From assembly GCF_021491355.1 (NCBI RefSeq), contig NZ_JAKENF010000003.1, positions 806,001 through 870,000 on the forward strand: a stretch of 64,000 bases of DNA. Direction: 5' to 3'. Positions 18,440 through 28,733 of the stretch are shown here, one piece after another. Both the position numbers and the translations under genes were made by a program. The DNA comes from Alitabrizicola rongguiensis (lineage in GTDB: Bacteria > Pseudomonadota > Alphaproteobacteria > Rhodobacterales > Rhodobacteraceae). Numbering within the stretch: the first letter of the stretch is position 1; the number at the start of each line of letters is the position of its first letter. The notes under the pieces are model-generated. The model was not told the DNA's origin. It did not search any database and saw only the letters and a list, made by a program, of their open reading frames with translations.

Positions 18440-21145
18440 ATGACACATGACGAGCCCGGCCTTGACGCAGCCGCTTTCGCGGCACAGGCAGCAGGCGCGC
18501 ACCAAACATCCGCAAACGAAGTCGCCACCCAGTTCCGCACGAGCGGCAGCGGGCTCAGTTCGGATGAGGCGGCACGACGTCTGCCGATCTTCGGTCCGAA
18601 CGCCCTGCCAGAAACCCGGCGTCGTAGCCCGCTCCTGCGGTTCTTGTCCCAGTTCAACAATGCCTTGATCTATTTCCTGCTGGCCAGCGCAGCCGCCGCA
18701 ATCGCGCTCGGTCACGGAATAGACGCGGGCGTCATTCTTGCGGTTGTACTGGTGAACGCGACGGTCGGCTTCCTGCAGGAGGGCAAGGCCGAGGATGCCT
18801 TGCGGGCCATCGGCAACCTGATCGCACCGCGAGCCGCCGTCTTGCGCGAAGGACAGCGGATCGGCCTGCCGATGGCCGAACTCGTCCCCGGCGATGTCGT
18901 GCTCATCGAGGCGGGAGACCGCGTTCCCGCCGATCTGCGCCTCATCAAGGCGCGAAGCCTGCTGATCGACGAGGCGGTCCTGACCGGAGAGTCGGTGGCA
19001 AATGCGAAGCAGACCGCCCCCTCGGCCGCACAGTGCCCCCTCGGCGACCGACATTCGATGGCCTATTCCGGCACGCTTGTTGCCGCGGGCCAGGGAAGCG
19101 GAATCGTCGTCGCGACGGGACTTTCGACCGAGATCGGCAAGATCAGCGCCATGCTCGGCAAGGTCGAGGATCTGACGACGCCCCTCCTGCGGCAGATCAA
19201 CGATTTCGGCCGGCGTTTCACCTGGTTCAGCCTTGTCCTGGCTGCGGCGCTATTCGCCTTTGCGGTCGGCTTGCGCGGCTTTGGCTGGACCGAGGCGCTG
19301 CTGGCAGTCGTAGCGCTGGCGGTCGGCATGATGCCCGAGGGTTTGCCCGCGGTCATCACCATTACGCTTGCGATTGGCGTGCGGCGGATGGCGGCACGCC
19401 GGGCCGTGATCCGGCAGTTGCCCGCGGTCGAAACGCTCGGCGCGGTGTCGGTCATCTGTTCCGACAAGACCGGCACCCTGACCCGCAACGAGATGACCGT
19501 CCGGCGGGTCGTGGCCGGGCACAAGACAACCGAGATCGACGGCGCCGGATATGACCCGGGTCCGCATGGGCTTGGCGCGGAGACGGATCACGGCCCCACT
19601 CTGTCGCTGATCCGGGCGGCGACGCTCTGCAACGATGCGGTGCTTCGCGCCGACCGCGGGTGGTCGGTCGAGGGCGATCCGATGGAAGGCGCGCTGGTCA
19701 CGCTCGCCCACAAGGCCGGCTTTGATCCGGCCAACGAGCGAGAGGAATGGCAGCGGATCGACGAGATTCCGTTCGACGCGCGGCACCGTTTCATGGCGAC
19801 GCTGCACCGGATGCCCTACGAACAGCGCATCGTCTTCGTGAAGGGGGCGCCGGAGCAGGTCCTGGCGATGTGCAACCGACAGGAAGCCGCAACCGGCACC
19901 GAGCCGCTCGACAGCGCCTTCTGGACTGCGCGAATCGCCGAGGCTGCAAGCCAGGGCGAGCGGGTCCTGGCCTTTGCAACGCACGCCCTGCCTGGCGGTC
20001 AGGACTCCATCGGCTTCGACGATCTTCGCAGGGATCTGACCTTTCTTGGCATCGTCGGCCTCATCGACCCGCCACGAGACGAGGTAATCCGCGCCATTGC
20101 CGAATGCCGCTCGGCCGGGATCGCGGTCAGGATGATAACTGGTGACCATGCCGAGACTGCACTGGCCATCGCGCGTCAACTGAACCTGTCGGAACACGTC
20201 ACAGTCATGACCGGACAGGATCTTGACCGCCTGTCCGACGCTGACTTTGCGGCCGCTATCCGCGACGTGACGGTTTTTGCCCGAACCAGCCCTGCCCACA
20301 AGCTGCGGATCGTGCAGGCGCTCCAGTCGGAGGATCGCATCGTCGCGATGACCGGCGACGGGGTGAATGACGCACCTTCCCTGAAACAGGCAGATGTCGG
20401 GATCGCCATGGGTCTCAAGGGCACCGAGGCGGCGAAGGAAGCGGCCCAGATGGTGCTTCTGGACGACAACTTCGCCTCGATCGTCGCCGCCGTGCAGGAG
20501 GGTCGCACGGTTCAGGACAACATCCGCAAGGTCGTGGCCTGGACCTTGCCCACCAATGGCGGCGAGGCGCTGATCATCATCGCGGCGATCCTCTTGGGGT
20601 TCGTCCTGCCGATGACGCCGGTCCAGATCCTTTGGGTCAATCTGTTGACCGAGGGAACGCTCGGCTTGGTTCTTGCCTTCGAGCCCTCAGAGCCGGGCGT
20701 CATGCAACGCCCGCCGCGCCGGGCAGATGCAGGGCTTCTGTCGCGGTTCCTCGTCTGGCGGATCGCCTTCGTCACGGCGCTGTTCACGGCGATCTGCCTT
20801 GCCATGTTCTTTTGGGCGCTGGATCAAGGGCGCGACCTGGAAACCGCGCGAACAATGGTCGTCAACGTGCTGGTCGTGCTGGAGATTTCCTATCTGTTCA
20901 GCGTCCGGTATCTGCACCGCACGTCCTTTTCGCTGACAGGAGTGAAGGGCACGGGGCCGGTGCTGGCTGCCGTCGCGGTGGTCGTCGCGGGGCAACTGGC
21001 CTTCACCTATCTTCCAGCGCTTCAGGGCATCTTCGGCTCTCGCCCGCTCTCGCTGAGCGATGGCGCGATCATCCTCGCCGTCGGTGCGGGGTCGCTGGTG
21101 CTTCTTGAGATCGAGAAGCACCTCCTGCGCCGCCACTTCGTCTGA
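18440..21145 (+). CDS. P2-type cation-transporting ATPase
   Basis: A 901-aa P-type ATPase. Order of parts: cation-ATPase N-terminal domain, actuator with LTGES, M4 with the PEGLP motif, phosphorylation site CSDKTGTLT, KGAPEQVL nucleotide domain, TGDGVNDAPSL, then the C-terminal four-helix part. PEGLP and NLLTEG (SERCA: NLxTDG) are the pattern of Ca2+/Mn2+-type P2A pumps rather than heavy-metal P1B pumps; there is no CPC and no HMA domain. The Glu for Asp change in M6 leaves ion choice uncertain. ATG 18440 begins the domain; the frame from 18311 adds an unlikely extension. Confidence 0.85.
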   Translation: MTHDEPGLDAAAFAAQAAGAHQTSANEVATQFRTSGSGLSSDEAARRLPIFGPNALPETRRRSPLLRFLSQFNNALIYFLLASAAAAIALGHGIDAGVILAVVLVNATVGFLQEGKAEDALRAIGNLIAPRAAVLREGQRIGLPMAELVPGDVVLIEAGDRVPADLRLIKARSLLIDEAVLTGESVANAKQTAPSAAQCPLGDRHSMAYSGTLVAAGQGSGIVVATGLSTEIGKISAMLGKVEDLTTPLLRQINDFGRRFTWFSLVLAAALFAFAVGLRGFGWTEALLAVVALAVGMMPEGLPAVITITLAIGVRRMAARRAVIRQLPAVETLGAVSVICSDKTGTLTRNEMTVRRVVAGHKTTEIDGAGYDPGPHGLGAETDHGPTLSLIRAATLCNDAVLRADRGWSVEGDPMEGALVTLAHKAGFDPANEREEWQRIDEIPFDARHRFMATLHRMPYEQRIVFVKGAPEQVLAMCNRQEAATGTEPLDSAFWTARIAEAASQGERVLAFATHALPGGQDSIGFDDLRRDLTFLGIVGLIDPPRDEVIRAIAECRSAGIAVRMITGDHAETALAIARQLNLSEHVTVMTGQDLDRLSDADFAAAIRDVTVFARTSPAHKLRIVQALQSEDRIVAMTGDGVNDAPSLKQADVGIAMGLKGTEAAKEAAQMVLLDDNFASIVAAVQEGRTVQDNIRKVVAWTLPTNGGEALIIIAAILLGFVLPMTPVQILWVNLLTEGTLGLVLAFEPSEPGVMQRPPRRADAGLLSRFLVWRIAFVTALFTAICLAMFFWALDQGRDLETARTMVVNVLVVLEISYLFSVRYLHRTSFSLTGVKGTGPVLAAVAVVVAGQLAFTYLPALQGIFGSRPLSLSDGAIILAVGAGSLVLLEIEKHLLRRHFV

Positions 21146-21151
21146 GGCGAC

Positions 21152-21340
21152 TTACGCCGCCTCGAATCCCGCTTCCGCGAGGGCGGCGACTATGGCCTGA
21201 CGTTCGGCACCCGTCTTGACCTCGACGTTTCGCGTCTCGAGATCGGCCTTGATCTCGGCTTCAGGGTCGATGCCCTGGATTGCGCGCGTGACACCGCGGA
21301 CGCATCCGCCGCAGGTCATGTTTTCGACGTGGAACTGCAT
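21152..21340 (-). CDS. copZ: Copper chaperone CopZ (HMA domain)
   Basis: A 62-aa single HMA domain with the Cu(I) site MTCGGC near the N terminus and the beta-alpha-beta-beta-alpha-beta pattern (VKTGAERQAIVAALAEAGFEA). It would hand Cu(I) to CopA, whose gene diverges from it. Its upstream region holds a MerR-type 19-bp-spacer promoter on this strand (21372-21402). The gene ends 6 bp from the end of the cation ATPase gene. Confidence 0.9.
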   Translation of the reverse strand: MQFHVENMTCGGCVRGVTRAIQGIDPEAEIKADLETRNVEVKTGAERQAIVAALAEAGFEAA

Positions 21341-21371
21341 GATGGCCTCTTGGCTCGGAACTGGTTTCCCC

Positions 21372-21402
21372 GAGATAGGGCTTCCAACGGTGGCAAGGTC
21401 AA
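21372..21402 (-). promoter_or_regulatory. CueR-type promoter of copZ
   Basis: Read on the minus strand: TTGACC (-35, plus 21397-21402), a 19-bp spacer, TATCTC (-10, plus 21372-21377). The spacer carries TTGCC and GGAAG half-sites. A 19-bp spacer with such a dyad is the signature of MerR/CueR-activated promoters. Confidence 0.75.
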
Positions 21403-21439
21403 GAGCAAAGCCAATCGTTGATTTGCAGCAGATCGGGTC

Positions 21440-21470
21440 TTGACCTTCCCATCATTGGAAACCTTATCTG
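21440..21470 (+). promoter_or_regulatory. CueR-type promoter of copA-cueR
   Basis: TTGACC (21440-21445), 19-bp spacer with the half-sites TTCC and GGAA around a 7-8 bp centre, TATCTG (21465-21470). Same design as the copZ promoter on the other strand, 38 bp away. The copA ATG is 36 bp downstream behind AAAGGAG. Confidence 0.8.
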
Positions 21471-21505
21471 GGTCAGCGGACGACATCCATGAAAGGAGTC
21501 CCGCC

Positions 21506-23989
21506 ATGACCAGACATGAGAAACCCGTAGCAAAACCCTCTGTCGAGCGGCTCGTTCTCGACATCGAGGGAATGACCTGCGCGTCCTGCGTTGGCCGGGT
21601 GGAGCGGGCACTGAAGGCCGTGCCAGGGGTCAAGAGCGCCTTGGTCAACCTTGCGACCGAACGGGCCGAGATCACGGGGCCTGACCTCGACCGCGCGGCA
21701 CTGATCCGGTCGGTCGAGACCGCAGGCTATGACGTGCGCCGCCCGCCTGTCGATCTGGCGATCGAGGGGATGACCTGCGCCTCCTGCGTGGCGCGGGTGG
21801 AAAAGGCGCTGGCAGCGGTGCCCGGCGTCACCTCGGCGGCAGTCAACCTTGCGACCGAACGGGCGACGGTGGCGGGGTCCGCCGACCCGGCGGCGCTGAT
21901 CGCGGCGGTCGAGAAGGCGGGGTATGACGCGCGGGTGGCTGCCGCTGCCGGTGCGGCCATGGCGGAGACCGCCGAGCGCCGCGCGGTCGAGGAAACCACG
22001 CTGAAGCGGGACCTGCTGATCGCCGCCGCGCTGACCCTGCCGGTCTTCGTGCTGGAAATGGGATCGCATCTGTTCATGGCCGTGCATATGGCGGTGATGA
22101 ACACCATCGGGATGCAGAACAGCTGGTATCTGCAATTCGCCCTGACGACAGCGGTACTGCTTGGTCCGGGCCTGCGCTTCTACCGCAAGGGCCTTCCGGC
22201 TCTGGCCCGGCTCGCACCCGACATGAACAGCCTCGTCGCCGTCGGCACGCTGGCCGCCTATGGCTATTCGCTGGTGGCGACTTTCCTTCCCGGTCTGCTG
22301 CCCCCTGGCACGGTGAATGTCTATTACGAGGCCGCGGCGATGATCGTGACGCTGATCCTCTTCGGCCGCTGGCTCGAGGCGCGGGCCAAGGGCCGCACCT
22401 CCGAAGCGATCCGGCGGCTGGTCGGGCTGCAACCGAAGACGGCGCGTGTCCGGAGGGTCAACGGGGTTGTCGAACTGCCTGTCGCCGAGTTGCGGACCGG
22501 GGAAATGGTCGAGGTTCGCCCCGGCGAGCGGGTGCCGGTCGATGGCACGGTGACCGAGGGGACAAGCTGGATCGATGAAAGCATGATCACCGGCGAGCCT
22601 CTGCCCGTGGCCAAGGCTGCCGGTGCGCAGGTCACCGGTGGCACGGTCAACCAGACCGGCGCCTTCACATTCAGGGCGACGGCGGTGGGCGAGGCAACGA
22701 TGCTGTCGCAGATCATCCGCATGGTCGAAGAAGCTCAGGGCGGCAAGCTGCCGATCCAGACGCTCGTCGACCGGGTGACGCTGTGGTTCGTGCCAGCGGT
22801 CATGGCGCTGTCGGCCCTGACCTTCGCCGCCTGGCTGGCCTTCGGACCCTCGCCTGCGCTGACCTTCGCGCTGGTCAACGCGGTTGCCGTCCTCATCATC
22901 GCCTGCCCTTGCGCCATGGGCCTTGCCACGCCGACCTCGATCATGGTCGGCACCGGGCGCGGCGCCGAACTGGGCGTGCTGTTCCGCAAGGGCGAGGCGC
23001 TGCAGGCCCTGCAGGATGTCACCGTGGTCGCGCTGGACAAGACCGGCACGCTGACCGAGGGCCATCCGCGCCTGACCGACCTGACGCTTGCCCCCGGTTT
23101 CGACCGGTCCGCGGTTCTTGCCGCCGTGGCCGCGGTCGAGGCACGGTCCGAGCATCCGATCGCCCGCGCACTGGTCGAGGCGGCCACTGCCGAGGGTCTC
23201 GGGGTGCCGGCGGTAACCGACTTCGCCTCGGTCACCGGCTATGGCGTGACGGCGAAGGTGGGCGACACGACTGTTGCCGTGGGCGCTGACCGCTACATGG
23301 CGAAGCTCGGGCTCGATACCGCGCCCTTCGCAGCCGAGGCGGAGCGGATGGCGGACGAAGCCCGCTCGCCTCTTTATGCCGCGATCGACGGAAGGTTGGC
23401 GGCAATCCTCGCCGTGGCCGACCCGGTGAAGGAGACGACGCCCCAGGCGATCGAAGCGCTCCATGCGCTTGGCCTAAAGGTCGCGATGGTCACGGGCGAC
23501 AATGCCCGGACGGCCGAGGCCATCGCCCGCAAGCTCGGCATCGACGAGATCGTGGCCGAGGTGCTGCCCGAGGGCAAGGTCGCAGTAGTGCGCCGGCTGA
23601 AGGAGATGGGCCGGCTCGCCTTCGTCGGCGATGGCATAAACGATGCCCCGGCGCTGGCCGAGGCGGATGTGGGCATCGCGGTCGGGACCGGGACGGACAT
23701 CGCCATCGAAGCGGCGGATGTGGTGCTGATGTCGGGCCGGCTGACCGGAGTCTCGGACGCGATCGCCCTGTCGAAGGCGACGATGCGCAACATCCGGCAG
23801 AACCTGTTCTGGGCATTCGCCTACAACACCGCGCTGATACCGCTGGCGGCCGGTGTTCTTTGGCCCGCCTATGGCATCCTGCTATCACCCGCCGTCGCGG
23901 CCGGGGCCATGGGTCTGTCGTCTGTCTTTGTCCTTGGCAACGCGCTGCGTCTGCGGCGCTTTGCCCCCCATCCGGAGCGTCCGGCATGA
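21506..23989 (+). CDS. copA: Cu(I)-exporting P1B-type ATPase CopA
   Basis: 827 aa. Two N-terminal HMA domains with MTCASC (Cys25/Cys28 and Cys91/Cys94), eight membrane helices with the Cu-specific CPC in [12 protein letters not shown], actuator TGEPLPV, phosphorylation site [11 protein letters not shown], the P1B hallmark SEHPIARAL, and [17 protein letters not shown]. It exports cytoplasmic Cu(I). ATG 21506 follows AAAGGAG; the frame from 21440 would start in the promoter. Ends in an ATGA overlap with cueR. Confidence 0.95.
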   Translation: MTRHEKPVAKPSVERLVLDIEGMTCASCVGRVERALKAVPGVKSALVNLATERAEITGPDLDRAALIRSVETAGYDVRRPPVDLAIEGMTCASCVARVEKALAAVPGVTSAAVNLATERATVAGSADPAALIAAVEKAGYDARVAAAAGAAMAETAERRAVEETTLKRDLLIAAALTLPVFVLEMGSHLFMAVHMAVMNTIGMQNSWYLQFALTTAVLLGPGLRFYRKGLPALARLAPDMNSLVAVGTLAAYGYSLVATFLPGLLPPGTVNVYYEAAAMIVTLILFGRWLEARAKGRTSEAIRRLVGLQPKTARVRRVNGVVELPVAELRTGEMVEVRPGERVPVDGTVTEGTSWIDESMITGEPLPVAKAAGAQVTGGTVNQTGAFTFRATAVGEATMLSQIIRMVEEAQGGKLPIQTLVDRVTLWFVPAVMALSALTFAAWLAFGPSPALTFALVNAVAVLIIACPCAMGLATPTSIMVGTGRGAELGVLFRKGEALQALQDVTVVALDKTGTLTEGHPRLTDLTLAPGFDRSAVLAAVAAVEARSEHPIARALVEAATAEGLGVPAVTDFASVTGYGVTAKVGDTTVAVGADRYMAKLGLDTAPFAAEAERMADEARSPLYAAIDGRLAAILAVADPVKETTPQAIEALHALGLKVAMVTGDNARTAEAIARKLGIDEIVAEVLPEGKVAVVRRLKEMGRLAFVGDGINDAPALAEADVGIAVGTGTDIAIEAADVVLMSGRLTGVSDAIALSKATMRNIRQNLFWAFAYNTALIPLAAGVLWPAYGILLSPAVAAGAMGLSSVFVLGNALRLRRFAPHPERPA

Positions 23990-24393
23990 ATATCGGGGAA
24001 GCTGCCCGCGCCTCGGGCGTCTCGGCGAAGATGATCCGCTATTACGAGTCGATCGGCCTGGTCCCGGCGGCCGCGCGGACCAATTCGGGTTACCGGACCT
24101 ATGGCAATACCGAAGTGCAGATCCTGCGGTTCATCCGGCGCGGGCGCGATCTGGGGTTTCCGGTCGAGACGATCGCGGCGCTTCTGGCGCTCTGGCGCGA
24201 CCGCAGCCGACAAAGCTCAGACGTCAAGCGGCTGGCGCTCGACCACGTTGCGGATCTGGAACGAAAGATCGCCGAGATGCAGGCGATGGCAAGCACGTTG
24301 CGACATCTGGCCGAAACCTGCGCGGGCGACGGGCGGCCCGACTGCCCGATCCTGGATGATCTGGGCAGTAGTCCAGCCAAGGCCTGCCACTAG
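23986..24393 (+). CDS. cueR: Copper-responsive MerR-family regulator CueR
   Basis: A 135-aa MerR-type protein. Winged HTH at residues 1-70 ([25 protein letters not shown]), dimer helix at about 80-110, and the metal loop with Cys112 and Cys120 (CAGDGRPDC), the same positions as in E. coli CueR. Further Cys/His at the C terminus (KACH). Coupled to copA by ATGA, so it is made from the promoter it probably controls, together with the copZ promoter. The frame upstream of 23986 lies within copA and is not used. Confidence 0.92.
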   Translation: MNIGEAARASGVSAKMIRYYESIGLVPAAARTNSGYRTYGNTEVQILRFIRRGRDLGFPVETIAALLALWRDRSRQSSDVKRLALDHVADLERKIAEMQAMASTLRHLAETCAGDGRPDCPILDDLGSSPAKACH

Positions 24394-24452
24394 ACAGGTG
24401 GTCCGGACCCCTCTGCCACCCGGAGGGCGGGCGGCGGAGGGTCATGTTCGTC

Positions 24453-24470
24453 CTTCCCCGTTCGGGGAAG
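24453..24470. terminator. Hairpin between convergent cueR and DUF1127 genes
   Basis: CTTCCCC (24453-24459) and GGGGAAG (24464-24470) with a 4-nt loop, within the 86 bp between the two convergent 3' ends. It has no clear T-tract on either strand, so termination is possible but not certain. Confidence 0.45.
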
Positions 24471-24479
24471 TCCGCGAAA

Positions 24480-24692
24480 TCATGCGCGGCGCGCGGCTTC
24501 GGAGGCGATGTCGCCGATCATGAAGCGGGCAATGCCGATATCGGCCAGCTCGCGGTCAGTCATCGCTTCGAGTTCGTCGCGGGTCTGAGCATAGACGTGC
24601 ATCTCGAGCATCTTGCGGGCGAAGGCCTGCTTCAGGTTGGTGAAGAAACCAACGGTGCTGCGGGGTGCGCTATGGGCAATGGAAATGGTCAT
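24480..24692 (-). CDS. DUF1127 protein
   Basis: A 70-aa protein; the second half (MHVYAQTRDELEAMTDRELADIGI) is a DUF1127 domain ending in the usual L-A-D-I-G-I motif, with an arginine-rich tail. Start at 24692 with AAAGGA on the minus strand; the frame extends to 24779 but without support. It is unrelated in length and N terminus to the DUF1127 protein at 14653. The 234 bp up to surE (24693-24926) hold no gene that I can see; the AT-richer part near 24710-24770 may contain its promoter. Confidence 0.8.
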   Translation of the reverse strand: MTISIAHSAPRSTVGFFTNLKQAFARKMLEMHVYAQTRDELEAMTDRELADIGIARFMIGDIASEAARRA

Positions 24693-24926
24693 ATCTTGGT
24701 CCTTTCTTAGCAAGCGGACTTTCCTCCGCTTTCTGCATTGCAGCATATAGGTATGTACCGCTGACTTTAACCCATGCATCCGGAAGAACCGCCATGCACA
24801 TATCGCATGGCTTGACTCTGCTTCGCATCGGCTCCGCCCGCCTGTCCCGCCGCCTTGCGGGCGTTGGCCGCTTTACGCCAGAGACGCCCTCGTCTAATCA
24901 GGAAACGGACGGCGAAAGGCAGGCGA

Positions 24927-25712
24927 ATGCGCATTCTGATCACCAATGACGACGGCATAAACGCGCCAGGCCTCGAGGTGCTGACCCAGATCGCCACCGA
25001 ACTTGCCGGGCCAAGGGGCGAGGTCTGGACCGTCGCCCCGGCCTTCGAGCAGTCGGGCGTCGGACATTGCATCAGCTACACCCACCCGATGATGATCGCC
25101 AAGCTTGGCGAACGGCGTTATGCCGCCGAAGGCAGCCCTGCCGACTGCGTGCTGGCAGCGCTCTACGATGTGCTCGACGGGCAATGGCCGGACCTGGTCC
25201 TGTCGGGCGTGAACCGCGGCAATAACGCTGGCGAGAACGTGCTGTATTCCGGCACGATCGGCGGAGCGATGGAGGCGGCGCTGCAAGGCATCCCGGCAAT
25301 CGCACTCTCGCAATTCATGGGCAGCGCGACCGAGGGGCTCGATGATCCTTTCGAGGCGGCCCGCACGCATGGAACTGACTTGATCCGGCGGCTGCTGGAG
25401 CGCGGCCATTGGGATCAGACGGATTACCGGCTGTTCTACAACGTGAATTTCCCGCCGGTTCCTGCGGCCGCGGTGCGCGGGTCTCGTGTCGCGGCGCAAG
25501 GGTTCCGCCGGGACACCTCGTTCTCGGTCGAACCGCATATGTCGCCTTCGGGGCGGCGCTTCCTGTGGATCAAGGGCGGCGCGCAGCACCGCCCGACCCT
25601 GCCGGGCACCGATGTGGCGGTCAATCTTGACGGCTACATCTCGGTGACCCCCATGCGCGCGGACCTGACGGCGCATGACCGCCTTGGCGATCTCGAGGTG
25701 GCGCTCGGATGA
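24927..25712 (+). CDS. surE: 5'/3'-nucleotidase SurE
   Basis: Metal-dependent nucleoside monophosphate phosphatase linked to stationary-phase survival. 261 aa; starts [15 protein letters not shown] with the metal-binding Asp pair, then [20 protein letters not shown] (active site) and the C-terminal [16 protein letters not shown] 24927 begins the family N terminus; the upstream extension (to 24855) is rejected. The stop overlaps pcm as ATGA; surE-pcm-nlpD is a conserved order in many proteobacteria. Confidence 0.95.
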   Translation: MRILITNDDGINAPGLEVLTQIATELAGPRGEVWTVAPAFEQSGVGHCISYTHPMMIAKLGERRYAAEGSPADCVLAALYDVLDGQWPDLVLSGVNRGNNAGENVLYSGTIGGAMEAALQGIPAIALSQFMGSATEGLDDPFEAARTHGTDLIRRLLERGHWDQTDYRLFYNVNFPPVPAAAVRGSRVAAQGFRRDTSFSVEPHMSPSGRRFLWIKGGAQHRPTLPGTDVAVNLDGYISVTPMRADLTAHDRLGDLEVALG

Positions 25713-26350
25713 CGGATGCCGCGGAGCAGAAGATGCGCTTTCTTTACGCACTCCGCTCCAAGGGCGTGACCGACGCTCGGGTTCTGTCGGCGATGGAGAA
25801 GATCGACCGTGGCCTGTTCGTCCGCGGCCTCTTCGCCGAACGCGCCTATGAGGATATGCCGCTGCCGATCTCCTGCGGGCAGACGATCAGCCAGCCCTCG
25901 GTCGTGGGCCTGATGACGCAGGCGCTCAATGTGAACACGCGCGACAAGGTGCTCGAGGTCGGGACAGGCTCGGGCTATCAGGCCGCGATCCTGAGCCTGC
26001 TCGCGCGGCGGGTCTATACGGTCGACCGCCACCGGCGGCTGGTCCGCGAGGCGCAGGAGCTGTTCCAGCAGCTTGACCTGGTAAACATCACGGCGATGAC
26101 GGCAGATGGCAGCTTCGGCCTGCCAGACCAGGCGCCGTTCGACCGGATCATCGTGACGGCCGCGGCGGAAGACCCGCCGGGGCCGCTCTTGGCGCAGTTG
26201 AAGATCGGCGGTATCATGGTACTTCCGGTCGGGCAGTCCGATGCGGTGCAAAGCCTGATCAAGGTCACAAGGACCGAAACTGGCTTCGAATACGAGGAAC
26301 TTAGACCGGTGCGCTTCGTTCCGCTGGTCGAAGGGCTCGGGTCGGAATGA
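25709..26350 (+). CDS. pcm: Protein-L-isoaspartate O-methyltransferase
   Basis: SAM-dependent repair of isoaspartyl residues in damaged proteins. 213 aa; class I SAM motif [19 protein letters not shown] (about residues 79-97), the preceding [13 protein letters not shown] and the following [25 protein letters not shown] are typical of PCMT. Coupled at both ends, by ATGA with surE and by ATGA with the lipoprotein gene. Confidence 0.94.
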   Translation: MTDAAEQKMRFLYALRSKGVTDARVLSAMEKIDRGLFVRGLFAERAYEDMPLPISCGQTISQPSVVGLMTQALNVNTRDKVLEVGTGSGYQAAILSLLARRVYTVDRHRRLVREAQELFQQLDLVNITAMTADGSFGLPDQAPFDRIIVTAAAEDPPGPLLAQLKIGGIMVLPVGQSDAVQSLIKVTRTETGFEYEELRPVRFVPLVEGLGSE

Positions 26351-27600
26351 AGCGCATCGGGATCAACCCGGGCGGCAAGGTGGGGCAAGGCATGGTGTTT
26401 TCTGGCAGGATGGCTTTCGGCGGATCGAATTCCGGTGCGACGGTTCGCGTGCTGATGGCGGGCGCGGCCCTGTCGGCGCTGACTGCCTGCGTCAGCCCGC
26501 AAGGGGCGCAGGACTGGGATCTGCGTGCGAACGGGGCCTCGACCACCGAGGCAGCGATGACCGCGACGGCCAACCGTCCGACGCCTGACGCACGCGGCGT
26601 CATCTCCTATCCCGGCTATCAGGTTGCCGTCGCGCGGCAAGGCGATACGGTCGGCAGCGTCGCCACGCGTGTCGGGATTGCACCGACGCAGCTGGCCCAG
26701 TTCAACGCCTTGACTGTCGATACGCCGCTCAACGATGGCGCTGTCCTCGCGCTGCCAAGCCGCGTTGCCGAAAGCGCGCCAATGGGCACCGCAACCCCGA
26801 CAGCTCCGGGGGCAACGGCAGGGGGCATCGAGGTGACGGCCATCGCCTCCAGCGCGATCGACCGCTCCACAGCAACAAGCACAACCACCAGCGCCCCTGC
26901 GCCCGGAGGAGTGGAGCCGATCCGCCACAAGGTCGCCCGTGGCGAGACCGCCTATTCCATCGCCAGGATGTACGGCGTCTCGGCCAAGTCACTTGCGGAA
27001 TGGAACGGACTTGGCCCCGATCTGTCAGTGCATGAAGGCCAGTACCTGCTGATCCCGGTGGCCCTGCCCGGCGCTGCTCCCGTTGCGGTCGCGCCGACGG
27101 TGGTCAACGCTCCAGGCACGGGTTCACCGACGCCTGAACCGCCCTCGGCCTCCAAGCCGCTGCCCAAGGAGAAAACCCAGCCCGCCTCCGCCAAGCCCGA
27201 GGGAACGCCCCCCTCGCCCGATCTTGGCAAGCAGCGCACCTCTGCGTCCGCCGCGCGCTTTGCCATGCCGGCGCAGGGCAGCATCATCCGGGCCTTCGCG
27301 CCGAAGGCGAACATGGGCATCGACATCGGCGCGCCGGGCGGCAGCCCGGTCAAGGCCGCAGACGACGGCACGATCGGCGCCGTGACGAAGGATACCTCTG
27401 GCGTGGCGATCGTCGTGATCCGCCATGCCGGCAACCTGGCTACGGTCTATGCCAATGTCGACAACATCACCGTGAAGAAGGGCGACACCGTCAAGCGCGG
27501 CCAACAATTCGCCACGGTGCGCAAGGCCGACCCGACCTATCTGCATTTCGAGGTGCGCAAGGGCACCGAGGCGGTGGATCCGGCGCCCTACGTTCAGTAG
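26347..27600 (+). CDS. nlpD: NlpD-like lipoprotein, LysM x2 and degenerate M23 domain
   Basis: 417 aa. An N-terminal hydrophobic segment ends in a lipobox (LTAC, Cys48), so a secreted lipoprotein. LysM repeats at about 85-135 and 195-240 bind peptidoglycan; a Pro-rich linker follows, then an M23/LytM domain (about 305-412). The zinc ligands are incomplete: MGIDIG replaces H-x-G-x-D and YANVDN replaces Y-x-H, though LHFEV remains. As in NlpD/EnvC, it is more likely an amidase activator than an enzyme. The true start may be a later Met (codon 16 or 22), which would leave a normal signal peptide. Confidence 0.85.
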   Translation: MKRIGINPGGKVGQGMVFSGRMAFGGSNSGATVRVLMAGAALSALTACVSPQGAQDWDLRANGASTTEAAMTATANRPTPDARGVISYPGYQVAVARQGDTVGSVATRVGIAPTQLAQFNALTVDTPLNDGAVLALPSRVAESAPMGTATPTAPGATAGGIEVTAIASSAIDRSTATSTTTSAPAPGGVEPIRHKVARGETAYSIARMYGVSAKSLAEWNGLGPDLSVHEGQYLLIPVALPGAAPVAVAPTVVNAPGTGSPTPEPPSASKPLPKEKTQPASAKPEGTPPSPDLGKQRTSASAARFAMPAQGSIIRAFAPKANMGIDIGAPGGSPVKAADDGTIGAVTKDTSGVAIVVIRHAGNLATVYANVDNITVKKGDTVKRGQQFATVRKADPTYLHFEVRKGTEAVDPAPYVQ

Positions 27601-28733
27601 GGCACCTGCCCCCCTGCCCGCAGCCGGTCGCGGTTCGCGGCCAGCCACATCACCGTCACCAGCAGCGGCGCGTTGTTGATCTCGCCGCTGCCGGTCAGCT
27701 CCATCAGCCGCTCGAAGCCGATCAGGTGACCGCGGATATCCTCTGATTCCTCGGCTAGCCCGAAGGTCCCGGCACTGCCATCAGGCAGGTCCGTCAGCGC
27801 GACGTAAGAGTAAAGGTACTCGGCCTTGGCGCCCGGCGAGGGATAGTATCCGGCGGCAAAATGCATCTGTCCGATCACGAGGCCCGCCTCTTCCACCGCC
27901 TCGCGCCGTGCCGACTCCTCCGGTGTCTCGCCCGGATCAATCCGCCCGGCGATCGCCTCCAGCAGCCAGGGCTGCGCATCGCCCCGCGCCAGGGGACCAG
28001 GGCGGAATTGCTCGATCAGCAGCACGCGGTCGCGCACCGGATCGTAAGGCAGCACCGTCACCGCATCGCCCGAGATGAAAACCGCCCGGTTGACCTCGGG
28101 GCCCAGGCCGCCGCGAAACCGGACGTGGCGAAGCTCATATTCCTCGACCGCGAAGAAATTCGCATAGGGCTGCCGGATCGCGCGCGTTGCGACATCGCCC
28201 GGCCGGGCATCGTGACGGAGCGTCGCCGGGGCCGGCGAAGCCAGCGCCCGCACCCGCGACGAGGCGCGCACCATCATCAGCCGAAGCCGGCGGCGGATCT
28301 GGGCCGGGTGCGCCTGCCCCTGAAGCGCCAGAACGTCCTCGACTGTCGCGGCAAGGGTCGCGGCCCATTGCCTTGTCCAAGGGCCGGATTGCAAGGGGAT
28401 CACCTTTTTCGACGGTGGGTGGCGCGGAACCAGCGCGCGGGCGGTTCCTCCCCCTGCCGTGGTTGCGATCGTCACCAGCGCCAGGCTCTGGTCGAGGACG
28501 TCTGCCAGGAATTCGAGCCGGGAGAGCGCCGTTGCATCCAGCCGTAGCACCACACCCTCGGCGTCCTCGCCCTCCGAGGCCAGGAGCAGCGGCCAGGGGT
28601 CGTCTTCCGAAAGGACGATGGCATGATCCGCAAGCCTCGTGCGGGCGCTCGCAGCCTCCCGCCCCAGGATGGCGCTGCAGGACACGGGCAATGCAAGGGC
28701 GCCATGCAGGAAGACGTCTGCGCTCACGGCCAC
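27594..28733 (-). CDS. trgB: TrgB-like NUDIX hydrolase with N-terminal GGCT-like domain
   Basis: 379 aa. Residues about 7-115 resemble a gamma-glutamylcyclotransferase-like fold (VFLHGALALP, EGVVLRLDATALSRLEFL). Residues about 190-350 are an ADP-ribose-pyrophosphatase-type NUDIX domain whose Nudix box starts at GRIDPGETPEESARRE and ends VEEAGL, with the REUxEExGU core intact. This domain pair and the adjacent TrgA-like gene match trgAB of Rhodobacter sphaeroides, found in a screen for tellurite resistance. The substrate is probably ADP-ribose or a similar nucleotide. The 3' end overlaps the nlpD end by 7 bp; the start overlaps trgA by 10 bp. Confidence 0.75.
   Translation of the reverse strand: MAVSADVFLHGALALPVSCSAILGREAASARTRLADHAIVLSEDDPWPLLLASEGEDAEGVVLRLDATALSRLEFLADVLDQSLALVTIATTAGGGTARALVPRHPPSKKVIPLQSGPWTRQWAATLAATVEDVLALQGQAHPAQIRRRLRLMMVRASSRVRALASPAPATLRHDARPGDVATRAIRQPYANFFAVEEYELRHVRFRGGLGPEVNRAVFISGDAVTVLPYDPVRDRVLLIEQFRPGPLARGDAQPWLLEAIAGRIDPGETPEESARREAVEEAGLVIGQMHFAAGYYPSPGAKAEYLYSYVALTDLPDGSAGTFGLAEESEDIRGHLIGFERLMELTGSGEINNAPLLVTVMWLAANRDRLRAGGQVPY

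Noticed and set aside
21473-23464. 663-codon frame on the minus strand
   Set aside because: Antisense to copA, with no recognisable motif.
24394-24926. Small RNA or further gene around surE upstream region
   Set aside because: Apart from the DUF1127 gene and a hairpin, no promoter-terminator pair or conserved RNA pattern was found.
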